Positions 1-9,854 are shown, counted from the stretch's first letter. The stretch is DNA of 64,000 nucleotides from Marivirga atlantica (GCF_016734805.1 NZ_JAERQG010000002.1:124001-188000), one strand, 5' to 3'. Numbers and translations: made by a program. Notes: generated from the letters alone by a model not told the origin.

Positions 1-1886
1 CTGTCTTCCATTGACATAGGATCGGTAGGTACTTCTGCAGCACCAATACGCGAGACAACTTGTTTCACTTCAGGAAATTTGAGCAATATCTGTTCAATTT
101 TGGTGGTGATATCTACCGTATTACTTAAGGATGTTCCTGTTTTTAACACCGGCTGAATAACAAAATCACCTTCATCAAGCGTAGGAACAAATTCACCACC
201 CATTCTACTGAAAATGACAGCAACAACTATTAAAAGAGCTGATGCGGATATGAGCACAAGCTTTTTAGACTTTAGCGCCCATTCAATGGTAGGCTGATAA
301 CGCCTTTGTAACCAGTTGATCAGCTTAGTAGAAACGTTGCTTTTACCAGGTGCCTTAGGTCTTATAGCGATGGAAGACATCATAGGTACATAGGTGAAGC
401 AGAGAATCATAGCGCCTATTAATGCAAAGCAGAATACCAATGCCATTGGCGTAAACATTTTACCTTCTACACCTGTGAGCGATAAAATAGGAATGAAAAC
501 AATGATAATAATGAGTTGACCAAATATTGCCGACCGCATCATTTTGCTAGCACCTTTAATGCTTTCACCATCAATCTTTGACTGCTTCTCATCTTTTGGA
601 AGGCTTTTCAATGTGTTGTATTCTGAGGTAATTCGAAAAGCGATAAACTCCACCACGATCACAGCTCCATCAATGATGATCCCAAAGTCTATGGCTCCTA
701 AACTCATGAGGTTAGCATCAACACCAAATATGTACATCAATGATAGCGCAAAGAGTAAGCAAAGAGGTATAACAGACGCCACAACGAGCCCTGAACGGAA
801 GCTGCCTAGAAGCAGCACGACCACAAATACCACAATAAGACAACCTAAAATAAGGTTTTCTGCAATGGTAGTTGTAGTTTTTTCTATGAGCTCACTTCTA
901 TCCAAAAAAGCATTTATCCTAATCCCTTCAGGAAGTGTTTTTTGAACTTCTTCAACGCGTTTGTGTACTGCATCAATAACTGCTTTCGAGTTCGCATCTT
1001 TCAACATCATGACTTGTCCCAGTACCTTTTCACCTTGACCATTACCTGTGATAGCACCAAACCTCGTAGCATGACCGAAGCCAACCTCAGCAACATCTCT
1101 TATCAATAGTGGACTACCATTTCTTTCATCTACCACTATCTTTTCAATGTCTTCCAAAGAACCTACCAAACCTTCTCCTCTAATGAAGTAGGCCTGGTTC
1201 GTTTTTTCAATATAACCTCCACCACGCACACTGTTGTTGTTTTCTAAGGCAGCATATATAGTAGCAATGTCTATATCAATTGCCCTCAACCTTTCAGGAT
1301 CAATGGAAACCTCATATTGCTTGAGATAGCCTCCCCAGGTATTAATTTCCACAACCCCAGGGATACCGGAAAGCTGTCGTCTAACAATCCAGTCCTGAAT
1401 GGTACGGAGTTCAGCAATACTGTACTTGTCTTTGTGTTCTTCGTCTACATCAATAATGTACTGATAGATTTCTCCAAGTCCTGTAGTTACAGGCCCCATA
1501 AATGGCTTACCAAAACCAGCAGGTATGTTCTCTTCAGCATTTTTGATCTTTTCCGCAATTAACTGCCTTGGCAGGTAAGTACCCATATCTTCATCGAAAA
1601 CTATGGTTACCACAGAAAGGCCGAACTTCGAAATAGATCTTATTTCCTTTACTCCTGGTAAGTTGGCCATTTCAAGCTCTACCGGGTAGGTAATGAACTT
1701 CTCCACATCTTCAGTAGCTAAATTTCTGGAGGTAGTAATTACCTGTACCTGATTATTGGTTACATCTGGCACGGCCCCAATAGGAATATTCATTAATGAG
1801 TAGCCACCAAAAGCAATGATGGCTGCCGTAAATAGTAAGATGATCAGTTTATTATGAACTGAAAATCTTATGATTTTATCAAGCAT
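1..1886 (-). CDS. CzcA-type heavy-metal efflux RND transporter (3' end outside window)
   Basis: This is the inner-membrane proton-driven pump of a tripartite divalent-metal efflux system. The gene starts at 1886 on the minus strand (MLDKIIRFSV...) and runs off the left edge after about 628 codons; family members are about 1,030-1,450 aa. The first membrane helix and the porter-domain start (IPIGAVPDVTNNQVQV) are typical of HME-RND pumps. The transmembrane motif DFGIIIDGAVIVVE at residues 400-413 keeps the D/D/E triad characteristic of CzcA (Co/Zn/Cd) rather than CusA (Cu/Ag), so I favour divalent cations, by inference. It follows the His/Cys-rich small gene by 86 nt on the same strand. The membrane-fusion and outer-membrane partners would lie beyond the left edge. 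Confidence 0.93.
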   Translation of the reverse strand, partial: MLDKIIRFSVHNKLIILLFTAAIIAFGGYSLMNIPIGAVPDVTNNQVQVITTSRNLATEDVEKFITYPVELEMANLPGVKEIRSISKFGLSVVTIVFDEDMGTYLPRQLIAEKIKNAEENIPAGFGKPFMGPVTTGLGEIYQYIIDVDEEHKDKYSIAELRTIQDWIVRRQLSGIPGVVEINTWGGYLKQYEVSIDPERLRAIDIDIATIYAALENNNSVRGGGYIEKTNQAYFIRGEGLVGSLEDIEKIVVDERNGSPLLIRDVAEVGFGHATRFGAITGNGQGEKVLGQVMMLKDANSKAVIDAVHKRVEEVQKTLPEGIRINAFLDRSELIEKTTTTIAENLILGCLIVVFVVVLLLGSFRSGLVVASVIPLCLLFALSLMYIFGVDANLMSLGAIDFGIIIDGAVIVVEFIAFRITSEYNTLKSLPKDEKQSKIDGESIKGASKMMRSAIFGQLIIIIVFIPILSLTGVEGKMFTPMALVFCFALIGAMILCFTYVPMMSSIAIRPKAPGKSNVSTKLINWLQRRYQPTIEWALKSKKLVLISASALLIVVAVIFSRMGGEFVPTLDEGDFVIQPVLKTGTSLSNTVDITTKIEQILLKFPEVKQVVSRIGAAEVPTDPMSMED

Positions 1887-1972
1887 AAAATATAAATTAA
1901 GTAATAAAGTAATGAGCCGAAATGCATTTGACTTCAGCCATAAATAATATTAAAGAAAAGATATAATGTGTA

Positions 1973-2377
1973 TTAGGCCTTCGGAGGCTGAAAAGGTTGG
2001 TAGCTAAACTCAGAGTTAACTTGTTCCGAGTAATCCGGATAAACTAATGAAAAGGTAAGTTCTAATTCCTGAATTTCAATTTGCTCAACTGTAGGGATAA
2101 ATATCGGAGCATGTGAACAAGAGTGATTGCCATGAAACGGCATGTTCTCATGTTCTTGTGTATCATGTTTACCAGCAAGGTCATGCCCCTCATTAAAGAA
2201 GTCCTCCTGCATAAATTGATAGAAAGAGTCCCCGTCAAATGCTTTGTGCTCTAAGTAATGATCGACCAGAATTGGAATTTTTTGAAGTTCGCAACATAAG
2301 TCCATATTGGGTGTAAAACCCTGAAGTAGGAATAAAAAACTGAACCATATGGCGATGAATGACTTCATATATTGCAA
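1973..2377 (-). CDS. Small His/Cys-rich protein upstream of the RND pump
   Basis: A 134-residue protein with an N-terminal hydrophobic segment (IAIWFSFLFLLQGF), a CC pair near residue 28, and a His-rich stretch at about 64-90 (HDLAGKHDTQEHENMPFHG followed by HSCSH). The C-terminus ends QPFQPPKA. Small CC/PP proteins of this type commonly precede czc/cus-type pump genes in Bacteroidota (the family often called HYC_CC_PP); that assignment is from memory and the HYC part is not evident here. It lies 86 nt upstream of the pump gene in the same orientation, so it is probably the first gene of that transcript or part of a longer one. A periplasmic or membrane-anchored metal-binding role is inferred. 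Confidence 0.75.
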   Translation of the reverse strand: MQYMKSFIAIWFSFLFLLQGFTPNMDLCCELQKIPILVDHYLEHKAFDGDSFYQFMQEDFFNEGHDLAGKHDTQEHENMPFHGNHSCSHAPIFIPTVEQIEIQELELTFSLVYPDYSEQVNSEFSYQPFQPPKA

Positions 2378-2414
2378 ACTTACGCAAAATACAAATAAAT
2401 TGTTTAAATAAGAT

Positions 2415-3440
2415 TTATTTAGACTCTTGCTCTACATAAGCTCTTAAATCTTCGACTTGCTGATGACTCATTTTTTCCAGCGTATAAAGTGGCATATACT
2501 CTTTGTGACCCATCTCCGAATAAGTGCCTTTTCTAATTATTTCGTAGATGGATTTATGCGTATGCGTATCAATATTTTTCTCAAGCCATTTAAAGGTTAA
2601 TTTGGAGTTATCAAGCACCAAATCACTTTCACCGTATGCATGATGGCAGTGTTGACAACCTAATTCATAAATGGCTTTTCCCATTTCAGGTCTTCCTTTT
2701 AAGTTATAACCCTTATTATAGTTCTTAGGTGTATCTGTGAAAGTGGCTGGAGACTTTGTCAAATAAAAGGATTTTAAGTAACTAATGGCACTATCCTTCT
2801 CATTTTTCTGAGATAGCTTGTTTAAATGATCTAGCTCCTCGAAAGACATTTCTAAATCTGTCACCTGCATCTGTAAAGACCATAAATAGGCCAGTATGCT
2901 CTTCATTTCCCAATCTTGTAGTTTTCGTCCCTGTGAACAAACCTGAGCACAAAGCTGTATGCTTTCTTTTAAGCTTTTCTCAGCCTTTTCCACCAAACTA
3001 CCATATTTTAAAACGTAATCATCATTATACCATGTTTCCCGATTTACAGCCCCCCAGAAAGTGGTACCTTGTAAGTAGGGTAGGTCTTTGCTAATTGCAT
3101 ATTTCAATCGCTCGTCCTGATTAACTTCAGTAAGTGTTGGATCTTCCCTCACTGTATTATGGCAACTGGTGCAGGTATAAAACTTACTAATGTTGCTTGA
3201 GCTGAATCCTTTTGGAGGATTGGTTTTACCTACATGGATAAGGTCGTAACCTCTCTTGATATCAGTACTATCAAAATCTGAGATATAATGGTCAGGATAT
3301 GGCTGTCCCAGATGATTGAGTACATCAGCCACATTATCTGAAGGAGTAAATTCAGAGATAGTTTTATGCTGATTACTGATTAGTAAAACGGTAATCGCCA
3401 TAATGGAAAATACTGAAATTATTTTGAGTAGGTTCTTCAT
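2415..3440 (-). CDS. Diheme c-type cytochrome
   Basis: A 341-residue protein with an N-terminal signal/anchor helix (residues 4-22) and two heme-c attachment motifs, CTSCH at 90-94 and CQHCH at 262-266. This gives two cytochrome c domains, each with a downstream Met that could be an axial ligand (EMGHKEYMPLY near the C-terminus). It should be exported and carry electrons in the periplasm. The stop of the upstream DUF5777 barrel gene is only 3 nt away, so the two are almost certainly cotranscribed. The overall pattern resembles soluble diheme cytochromes of the thiosulfate-dehydrogenase or cytochrome-c superfamily, but no catalytic substrate can be assigned. Confidence 0.85.
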   Translation of the reverse strand: MKNLLKIISVFSIMAITVLLISNQHKTISEFTPSDNVADVLNHLGQPYPDHYISDFDSTDIKRGYDLIHVGKTNPPKGFSSSNISKFYTCTSCHNTVREDPTLTEVNQDERLKYAISKDLPYLQGTTFWGAVNRETWYNDDYVLKYGSLVEKAEKSLKESIQLCAQVCSQGRKLQDWEMKSILAYLWSLQMQVTDLEMSFEELDHLNKLSQKNEKDSAISYLKSFYLTKSPATFTDTPKNYNKGYNLKGRPEMGKAIYELGCQHCHHAYGESDLVLDNSKLTFKWLEKNIDTHTHKSIYEIIRKGTYSEMGHKEYMPLYTLEKMSHQQVEDLRAYVEQESK

Positions 3441-3443
3441 AGC

Positions 3444-4277
3444 TTATCTTCTTGGTCCTACCTTAAAATCTCTGGTAATATTAAATCCAAAATGAATATC
3501 ACCATTGGCAATTACGCCTTCAGTCTCTGCAATGTATAATGGAGCGATTAATCCTTCAGAGTTGGTGAAACTCAGCTGGAATATATGTCCTTTAGTTTCA
3601 ATTTCAATTCCTAAGCCTACTGAAGCCTGATAATCTTCCTGAATTTGACCTGATGGTACGTAATAGTATTCCAATAGAAAGGCGAGTTTTTTACTTGCCT
3701 GAATTCGCGCTGCGCTCCCAATGTTATAAACATCATTATTGCTTACTTCATCATTCACAAAATTTCTGTGCACCACTCCCGGAGAGAGTTGAAGGCTTAG
3801 ATAATCATTAATTCTTCTGCCGAAAATAAGTTGATGTGTATATGATAACTTATTATTAAAAGTTAGGTCTTCTGTTTGAGGGGCTACCAATGCTTTAACA
3901 GCCATATTGGTATAGAAAACTATCGATAGAGGTCTGCTATTGGCTCCTGTTTTTTGCTGCATAATCCGATACTTCAAGTAACCATCATAGTGTACTTGTA
4001 ATGAACTTCTGCCGATACCAATATTAATATTATCGGTCAAAGCGTAATCCAAACCTATTCGGATAGTTGAATTATCAAGTCCAAAAAAATCCCTTATGCC
4101 ATTGTTTACTACCCCAAACCTATGTGAGATAATAAACTTCATGGTTCCTTTAGGAATTAATTCGGTCGACTGACCATTAACAATTCGTGTGTCACGAAAT
4201 ACTTTAACTCTGTCTTCCTGAGCAAAGGCAGTACTGACAATTAAAATACTAATGATTAAGGTTGATATTTTCTTCAT
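3444..4277 (-). CDS. DUF5777 family outer-membrane beta-barrel protein
   Basis: The protein begins MKKISTLIISILIVSTAFAQ, a Sec signal peptide ending at AFAQ. It continues with strand-rich sequence of the DUF5777 type (PKGTMKFIISHRFG, FFGLDNSTIRIGLDYALT, HYDGYLKYR) and ends at an Arg-rich tail. I chose the ATG at 4277 because an in-frame ATG at 4310 would prepend 11 residues before the signal peptide and overlap the upstream gene. DUF5777 genes are often adjacent to cytochrome c and YceI-like genes in Bacteroidota. Here the gene lies between a heme-motif lipoprotein and a diheme cytochrome. The exact function is unknown; outer-membrane placement is inferred. Confidence 0.85.
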   Translation of the reverse strand: MKKISTLIISILIVSTAFAQEDRVKVFRDTRIVNGQSTELIPKGTMKFIISHRFGVVNNGIRDFFGLDNSTIRIGLDYALTDNINIGIGRSSLQVHYDGYLKYRIMQQKTGANSRPLSIVFYTNMAVKALVAPQTEDLTFNNKLSYTHQLIFGRRINDYLSLQLSPGVVHRNFVNDEVSNNDVYNIGSAARIQASKKLAFLLEYYYVPSGQIQEDYQASVGLGIEIETKGHIFQLSFTNSEGLIAPLYIAETEGVIANGDIHFGFNITRDFKVGPRR

Positions 4278-4287
4278 AGTTGGTTTA

Positions 4288-5100
4288 TTAATTATCAAGT
4301 GCGCCATCATCTACCCAGCAAGCAATTAAAGCAATTTCCTGCTCTGTTAAATCTTCTCGCCCTGAAGGTGGCATACTTCCAGCTGATGTTCTGCTCTTTA
4401 TTCTTGAAGCATTGTTCAGTATATTTTGCTTATCTGTAAAATTCGGTGGTTGACTACCACTGTGACAGCCTGTAACAGCACAGTTGTTTTGAATGATAGG
4501 TTGTATATCTGCACTAAGACTTACACCAGTTGTAATTTCAATATTAGAAATGCTAGCTTCACATCCGTTAGCATCTCGCGCAACAATATCGTAAGAATCA
4601 GGTGATAAATTGTTAAACTCAGCGCTTGTCTGAAAACTGCTACCATTAAGACTATAGGTAACTGGTTCTGCACCGTTTGATTGAGAAATACTGATAGAAC
4701 CATTTGAGCTACCGCAATCAGCATTTGAGCTTTGTGCCAAAGAAATAATCAAACCATTTTCGTTCACAATGTCGACAACTAGCGGCTCGCTTGTACAGCC
4801 ATTGCTAGTTGTTCTGGCAATAATTGAGTAAGTACCTGCTCCTAAATTTACGAATGAAGCATTTGAAGTAAAATCACCCCCATTATTACTATATTCTAAG
4901 GCTTGATTGTCACTTTCAATTACTATTGTGCCATCTTCTGTGCCACATTCAATACTCAATTGTGAATTCGCCTGATCTAAGGAAATTAGAACCGGGGCTT
5001 CATCACAAACGTCAGGAGTAGTGACTCTTTCATATTCACAGGAAACTAGCGTTAATAAACAAATTATAACTGTTGAGAGGTGAAATTTGTATTTGAGCAT
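4288..5100 (-). CDS. Lipoprotein with SprB-like repeats and a C-terminal cytochrome c-like motif
   Basis: The signal peptide ends in the lipobox LVSC, with Cys21 counted from the ATG at 5100. A further in-frame ATG at 5121 would add seven residues. Two SprB-type repeats follow (LNGSSFQTSAEFNNLSPDSY; DIVARDANGC), a domain common in large Bacteroidota surface proteins. The C-terminal ~75 residues look like a planctomycete-type cytochrome c domain: IQPIIQNNC, then the CAVTGCHSG heme motif with an expanded spacer, then a MPPSG loop giving a possible axial Met. It is the first gene of the apparent run to the diheme cytochrome and barrel genes. A surface or outer-membrane electron-transfer or assembly role is plausible but unproven. 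Confidence 0.8.
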   Translation of the reverse strand: MLKYKFHLSTVIICLLTLVSCEYERVTTPDVCDEAPVLISLDQANSQLSIECGTEDGTIVIESDNQALEYSNNGGDFTSNASFVNLGAGTYSIIARTTSNGCTSEPLVVDIVNENGLIISLAQSSNADCGSSNGSISISQSNGAEPVTYSLNGSSFQTSAEFNNLSPDSYDIVARDANGCEASISNIEITTGVSLSADIQPIIQNNCAVTGCHSGSQPPNFTDKQNILNNASRIKSRTSAGSMPPSGREDLTEQEIALIACWVDDGALDN

Positions 5101-5596
5101 TTTATAAGGTTTGTGATACATTAAATATAGTGTAAAGTTATTTCTTTACTTAATCTGACTAATCATCATTTCAGACCAAGTCAATAATCAAATGAACTCT
5201 CTAAACTAAGTTTATTTTAGGTAAATATATGATTTACAGAGGTATACAAAAGGTGTACATGTCCATATTTTGCAAAAAACACTCAGTTAAAAGTTATAAC
5301 ATTGTTCATGAACCTACGAACAATTATACAAATACAGATGTGGTGAATTAATGAATACTGAATTTATTAAGGGCAATAAGGAATTTTTTTTAAATAATTT
5401 TTTACAACACCATAGCTCTTAAAAAGAGGCTTTAAATAACATAAAGCTTGATACAGTGAAACAGATCAACAAGTTATTTAATCATTTTGACCTTTTCTTT
5501 TCTAAAGTATTCGACATTAATAAATCCACTTGGTCTTGTGACCCCGTAGGTATTTTTGTTCGATGAATAATCGATTTTATTAAACAAAAACCAAAT
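5101..5596. other. Divergent intergenic region with no recognised element
   Basis: This AT-rich stretch separates the minus-strand cytochrome block from the plus-strand repeat lipoprotein and must contain both promoters. Short ORFs here on the minus strand are shadows of the downstream coding region. I see no tRNA, no clear hairpin terminator and no repeat shared with the other intergenic regions. Confidence 0.5.
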
Positions 5597-8104
5597 ATGA
5601 TGAGACTAACAAAATTTAAAAATCTTTTAACCAAAGCATTGATGTTGCTTGCTGTCAGTACTTTTGTACTGTATAGTTGCGATAACGAGGATGAGGTAGA
5701 TGTTACACCTGAGGAGCCCACCGGTTCTTTAACGGTAGCCGACCAAACTCTAATTAATAATATGATTACCGTAGAAAGTGTAACCCTTAACCAATCAGGC
5801 TGGGTAGTTGTACACGCTTCTAATGAGGCTGGTGACGGACCTCAAGTTCCCGAAATTATTTCAGAACCAGTTTTACTTCAAGAAGGAACTACTGAAGACG
5901 TAATGATCTCCCTATCTGAATCTGTTGAAATTGAAGATGGTGATCAGGTTTGGGTAATGTTGCATACTGACAATGGCGTAAGCGGAGAGTATGAGTTTGA
6001 AGGCGATCCTGAAGTGGATGGTCCTATACTTGATGCGAGCGGTAATGTTGTAGTAAAACCAATTACTTTGACGCTTGAAGCTACTGCTCCAACTGGTACA
6101 TTATCAGTTTCTGATCAGGTATTATCTCAAGATATGATAAACGTTTCGAGTGTAAATCTATCCCAAAACGGATGGGTAGTAGTTCATGCAAGTAATGAGG
6201 CAGGTAATGGTCCTCAAGTACCTGAAATTATTTCAGAACCTTTATTTGTAGAGGCTGGAATGCAATCTGATTTAAAAATTAGTTTGGTTGATGGTGTAGA
6301 CATTGCTGACGGTGACCAATTATGGGTTATGTTACATACAGATAATGGAACAGCTCAAGAATATGAGTTTGACGGAGCAAATGGTTTAGACGGCCCCATT
6401 TTAGATGGTGATAATAATATTGTGATGACTCCTATTACAATTACTGCTCCTTCTATTACTGCTTCAACTCAGACAGTGAGCGAAAATACGGTTACTATAG
6501 ATGAAGTAGTTGCTGGTGTTGATGGCTGGTTAGTGATACATGCTGATAATGGTGAAGGCGCTCCTGGCGAGGTATTAGGTCAAACTATGGTAATGGCCGG
6601 CACTAATGCAGATGTAGTAGTTGATTTAGGTAGTACTGTTGTAACAAACGGTGAAAACCTTTTCCCAATGCTACACATTGATAGTCCTGCTGATGGCGAA
6701 TATGGTTTCCCAGAGAATGGTGACGGACCAGAAATTTTTGCCGGTGAAGTAGTTGTAATAGGAATGGAAACAACTCCTCCTTCAGGTAGCATAACTGTGG
6801 CTGCTCAACCTGTTGATGCAAATACTATAACTGTTGAGAATTTAACTGTTGATGCCACTGCATGGGTAGTTGTACATGCTAGCAATGCAAACAATGATGG
6901 TCCGGAAGTACCAGATATTATTTCAGAACCAGTACAGTTAAGTGCTGGATCAAATGATAATGTTGAAATTACTTTAACTGAGCAAGTTGCCGGTGGTGAT
7001 GTTTTATATGTGATGCTGCATACTGAAAATGGAACTGTTGGTGAATACGAGTTTGATGGCGCTAATGGTTTTGATGGACCTATAACGACAGAATCATTAA
7101 CTGTAGAAGCTCCAACGGGATCTATTACAGCCAATAATCAAATTATACAGGGTAATACAATTACCGCTGCCGAATTAGTAGTTAATGCTACTGCATGGGT
7201 TGTTGTACATGCAAGTAATGCAAATAACGATGGTCCGCAAGTACCTGAAATTATTTCAGAACCAGTTCAGCTTAATGCTGGTACAAATACAAATGTTGAA
7301 ATTACATTGACTGAAACTGTTGCAGCAGGTGTAACATTATATGTAATGTTACACACAGAAAATGGAACAATTGGTGAATACGAATTTGATGGTGCCAATG
7401 GTTTTGATGGCCCAATTACTACCCAGTCGATCACGATTGAAGCTCCAACTGGAACATTTACAGCTAATGACCAAGAGTTAGCTGGTGAAACGTTAAATGT
7501 AGCTGAAATTACTGTTGGTCAGCCTTCATGGGTGGTAGTTCATAGAGATGATGGAACAGGTACAAGCTTTGTAGCACCTGGGATAATTTCTGAACCAGTA
7601 GCACTTGAAGCAGGAACTACTACAGACGTTGAAGTAACATTAACTGAGTCGGTAACTGACGGAGAAAGATTATGGGTAATGCTTCATAACGACAATGGAG
7701 TAGTTGGTGAATATGAGTTTGATGGAGCAAATGGATTAGATCTTCCTATTACATTCTCTTCAATTGACATAACTGTGCCATCTGCAATTAATTATGATGT
7801 AGTTAATAATAGTACGTCTGCCTACTTATTCACAGGAAATGGATTAACTGATGCATCAAACCCTGATATTACCTTAACGAGAGGTGAGACTTACACATTC
7901 ACTGTTAATGCATCAGGTCATCCTTTCTATATAAATGAAACACAAGGAACAGGAACTGGAAATGCTTATAATAATGGTGTAACAAATAATGGAACGCAGT
8001 CAGGTACAGTTACTTTTACAGTACCTCAAGATGCTCCAGCTACACTTTTTTATAATTGTGAATTCCATAGTGGAATGACAGGAACCTTTACCATAGTAGA
8101 TTAA
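5597..8104 (+). CDS. Lipoprotein with six DUF7282-like repeats and a C-terminal cupredoxin domain
   Basis: An 835-residue exported lipoprotein with lipobox Cys28 (VLYSC). Six repeats of about 100-120 residues follow, each opening with a V.DQ.L-type strand and containing WVVVHASN or WLVIHADN, then ISEPV.L..GT, LWVMLHTDNG and EYEFDGANG. This pattern matches DUF7282, a domain best known from archaeal surface proteins. The last ~110 residues form a cupredoxin domain with putative type-1 copper ligands His775 (GHPFYI), Cys821, His824 and Met827 (NCEFHSGM). Repeats 4 and 5 are nearly identical, pointing to recent internal duplication. It starts with two adjacent ATG codons. It is probably surface- or periplasm-exposed; a redox or copper-storage role is inferred. 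Confidence 0.88.
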   Translation: MMRLTKFKNLLTKALMLLAVSTFVLYSCDNEDEVDVTPEEPTGSLTVADQTLINNMITVESVTLNQSGWVVVHASNEAGDGPQVPEIISEPVLLQEGTTEDVMISLSESVEIEDGDQVWVMLHTDNGVSGEYEFEGDPEVDGPILDASGNVVVKPITLTLEATAPTGTLSVSDQVLSQDMINVSSVNLSQNGWVVVHASNEAGNGPQVPEIISEPLFVEAGMQSDLKISLVDGVDIADGDQLWVMLHTDNGTAQEYEFDGANGLDGPILDGDNNIVMTPITITAPSITASTQTVSENTVTIDEVVAGVDGWLVIHADNGEGAPGEVLGQTMVMAGTNADVVVDLGSTVVTNGENLFPMLHIDSPADGEYGFPENGDGPEIFAGEVVVIGMETTPPSGSITVAAQPVDANTITVENLTVDATAWVVVHASNANNDGPEVPDIISEPVQLSAGSNDNVEITLTEQVAGGDVLYVMLHTENGTVGEYEFDGANGFDGPITTESLTVEAPTGSITANNQIIQGNTITAAELVVNATAWVVVHASNANNDGPQVPEIISEPVQLNAGTNTNVEITLTETVAAGVTLYVMLHTENGTIGEYEFDGANGFDGPITTQSITIEAPTGTFTANDQELAGETLNVAEITVGQPSWVVVHRDDGTGTSFVAPGIISEPVALEAGTTTDVEVTLTESVTDGERLWVMLHNDNGVVGEYEFDGANGLDLPITFSSIDITVPSAINYDVVNNSTSAYLFTGNGLTDASNPDITLTRGETYTFTVNASGHPFYINETQGTGTGNAYNNGVTNNGTQSGTVTFTVPQDAPATLFYNCEFHSGMTGTFTIVD

Positions 8105-8124
8105 ATAGTTTGGTTTAATAGGTT

Positions 8125-8154
8125 AAAAGCAACCTCTTTTGAGGTTGCTTTTTT
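8125..8154. terminator. Bidirectional Rho-independent terminator
   Basis: A perfect 12-bp stem (AAAAGCAACCTC / GAGGTTGCTTTT) with a TTTT loop is followed by T on the plus strand and T-rich on the minus strand. It lies between two convergent genes, the cupredoxin lipoprotein and the MATE transporter, and can serve both. Confidence 0.9.
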
Positions 8155-9535
8155 ATAGAGCGTGTCTATTCTTAATACTTCTAATTTTCCAATAGCCCAT
8201 TTTATAATAGATAAAGGCGATAATAGCCGCAATTAGGTTAGAGATAGGGAAGGCCCACCAAATCCCTTCAAATGCCAGCGTGGTTTTATGCGATAAAACA
8301 AAAGCTGTAGGAAAACGAATCATCCATAAGCTGAAAACAGATATTAATAGCGAAGCGGATGTGAATCCCGCACCATTGAATACTCCATTTAACACTTGTT
8401 GAACACCTAATAAACCAAAACTTGGTGCCATTATTTTGATGAACAAAGCACCGTCTTGAATTACTTGCTCATCATTCGGTACAAAAAAACGAGTGATAGG
8501 CTCAGCAAATACAAATAGCAGCATCCCAATACCGGTTAATCCGAAAAAAGCTATTTTATTACTAAGGTCACCAATTTTGTTAGCTCTTTTTAGTTTGCCC
8601 GCTCCAATGTTTTGCCCAACTAATGTGGTGGTGGCCATCGCAAAACCCAGAGCTGGCACAACTATTAAACTTAATACTCTGGCACCGATTCCATAAGCAG
8701 CTACTACTTCACTTCCGAAACTTGTCACCAGCATAACCATTACCGTCATGGCCGCAGCTCTAGATGATTGTTCTAAACTAGAAGGAACACCCAATTTAAA
8801 CATCCGCTTCACCCATGTAAAGTCAAAGCGCATGTGCTTCGATTTAATTTGTATTCCTTTTTTACCTCTTATCAGAATACCAATACCTATGAAAGCTGAA
8901 ATACCTTGAGTAATGACACTTGCTACTGCCGCTCCTGCCACACCGTAACCGGGAATATTGCCCCAGCCAAAAATAAATAAAGGATCAAGCACCAAATTAA
9001 GTAGCACAGTACTCAAAACGATGTACATAGGTAGCATTACGTTGCCTATTCCACGCATTAATGACTGAAATACGAAGAACATAAATAGGAAGACAAAGCC
9101 GAAAGAGGAAAACTTAAAATACCGAACTGAGTCATTGAGTATTTCTGGGCCAGCACCTACTAACTTCATTAATGGTGCTGCCGAAAAATAGCCGATAACT
9201 GCCAATAAAATGGAAACAAAAAATATGACTAGTACAGTTTGTGAAGAGCTGTAATTTACCTCTACCTGATTTTCTGCACCTTTATGATTGGCAACAATCA
9301 CAGTTCCTGCAAGTGTAAGTCCTGCTCCAATTGATAAGATCAGAAATAAAATAGGAAAACTGATACTCACAGCTGCCACGGCATTGGCCCCTAATCTACC
9401 AAGCCAAAAAGTATCAATTAGCTGATAGGCAGTGTGCAGTATATTGGCCATTATAATCGGTATAGCAAGGCTAACCAGCGATGATAATATTTTCCCTTCG
9501 GTGTATTTACTTTTCTTTGGAGCCTTATCTGTCAT
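8153..9535 (-). CDS. MATE family efflux transporter
   Basis: A 460-residue polytopic inner-membrane protein with about 12 hydrophobic helices. The N-terminus ILSSLVSLAIPIIMANIL, the LIDTFWLGRLGANAVAAVS signature and the repeated VGQNIGAG loop in the second half are classic MATE (NorM/DinF-type) sequences. The family exports cationic drugs or metabolites using Na+ or H+. It is a single transcription unit, convergent with the preceding lipoprotein gene. The substrate cannot be told from sequence. Confidence 0.95.
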   Translation of the reverse strand: MTDKAPKKSKYTEGKILSSLVSLAIPIIMANILHTAYQLIDTFWLGRLGANAVAAVSISFPILFLILSIGAGLTLAGTVIVANHKGAENQVEVNYSSSQTVLVIFFVSILLAVIGYFSAAPLMKLVGAGPEILNDSVRYFKFSSFGFVFLFMFFVFQSLMRGIGNVMLPMYIVLSTVLLNLVLDPLFIFGWGNIPGYGVAGAAVASVITQGISAFIGIGILIRGKKGIQIKSKHMRFDFTWVKRMFKLGVPSSLEQSSRAAAMTVMVMLVTSFGSEVVAAYGIGARVLSLIVVPALGFAMATTTLVGQNIGAGKLKRANKIGDLSNKIAFFGLTGIGMLLFVFAEPITRFFVPNDEQVIQDGALFIKIMAPSFGLLGVQQVLNGVFNGAGFTSASLLISVFSLWMIRFPTAFVLSHKTTLAFEGIWWAFPISNLIAAIIAFIYYKMGYWKIRSIKNRHAL

Positions 9536-9854
9536 TTATTAATCTTTTCGGATTCAGTTCAGAAACGAATTTATTTAAATAAAGATAGTTTTAATTGTGA
9601 GACAATTAAGAGAGGTGAACGTTGTTTCGAATTATGAATTTGAAAAAAACTGCGAAATACCTTGCCATTTTAAAAGAGTTTTTCAAAGTATTTCTTGTTC
9701 ATCTTATTATTAGTTAGTGAAAAAATGAGGTAGTATATTTCTAGTGATTATATTTCATTTAAAAAAAACACTATAGTAATTTATGATGTATTAAACTCAG
9801 TTTCTAGCTTGTTTGTAGGGTTATGTTCTTAGCCTTTCTTAACTTTAACTTTAT
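9536..9854. other. Divergent intergenic region
   Basis: About 320 nt of very AT-rich sequence between the divergent MATE and DUF3124 genes. Only promoter function is expected. I see no repeat, hairpin terminator or RNA gene. Confidence 0.5.

Noticed and set aside
544-1562. Plus-strand reading frames of 133 and 81 codons
   Set aside because: They lie antisense to the CzcA-type pump, whose frame gives a clear family match; they are shadows.
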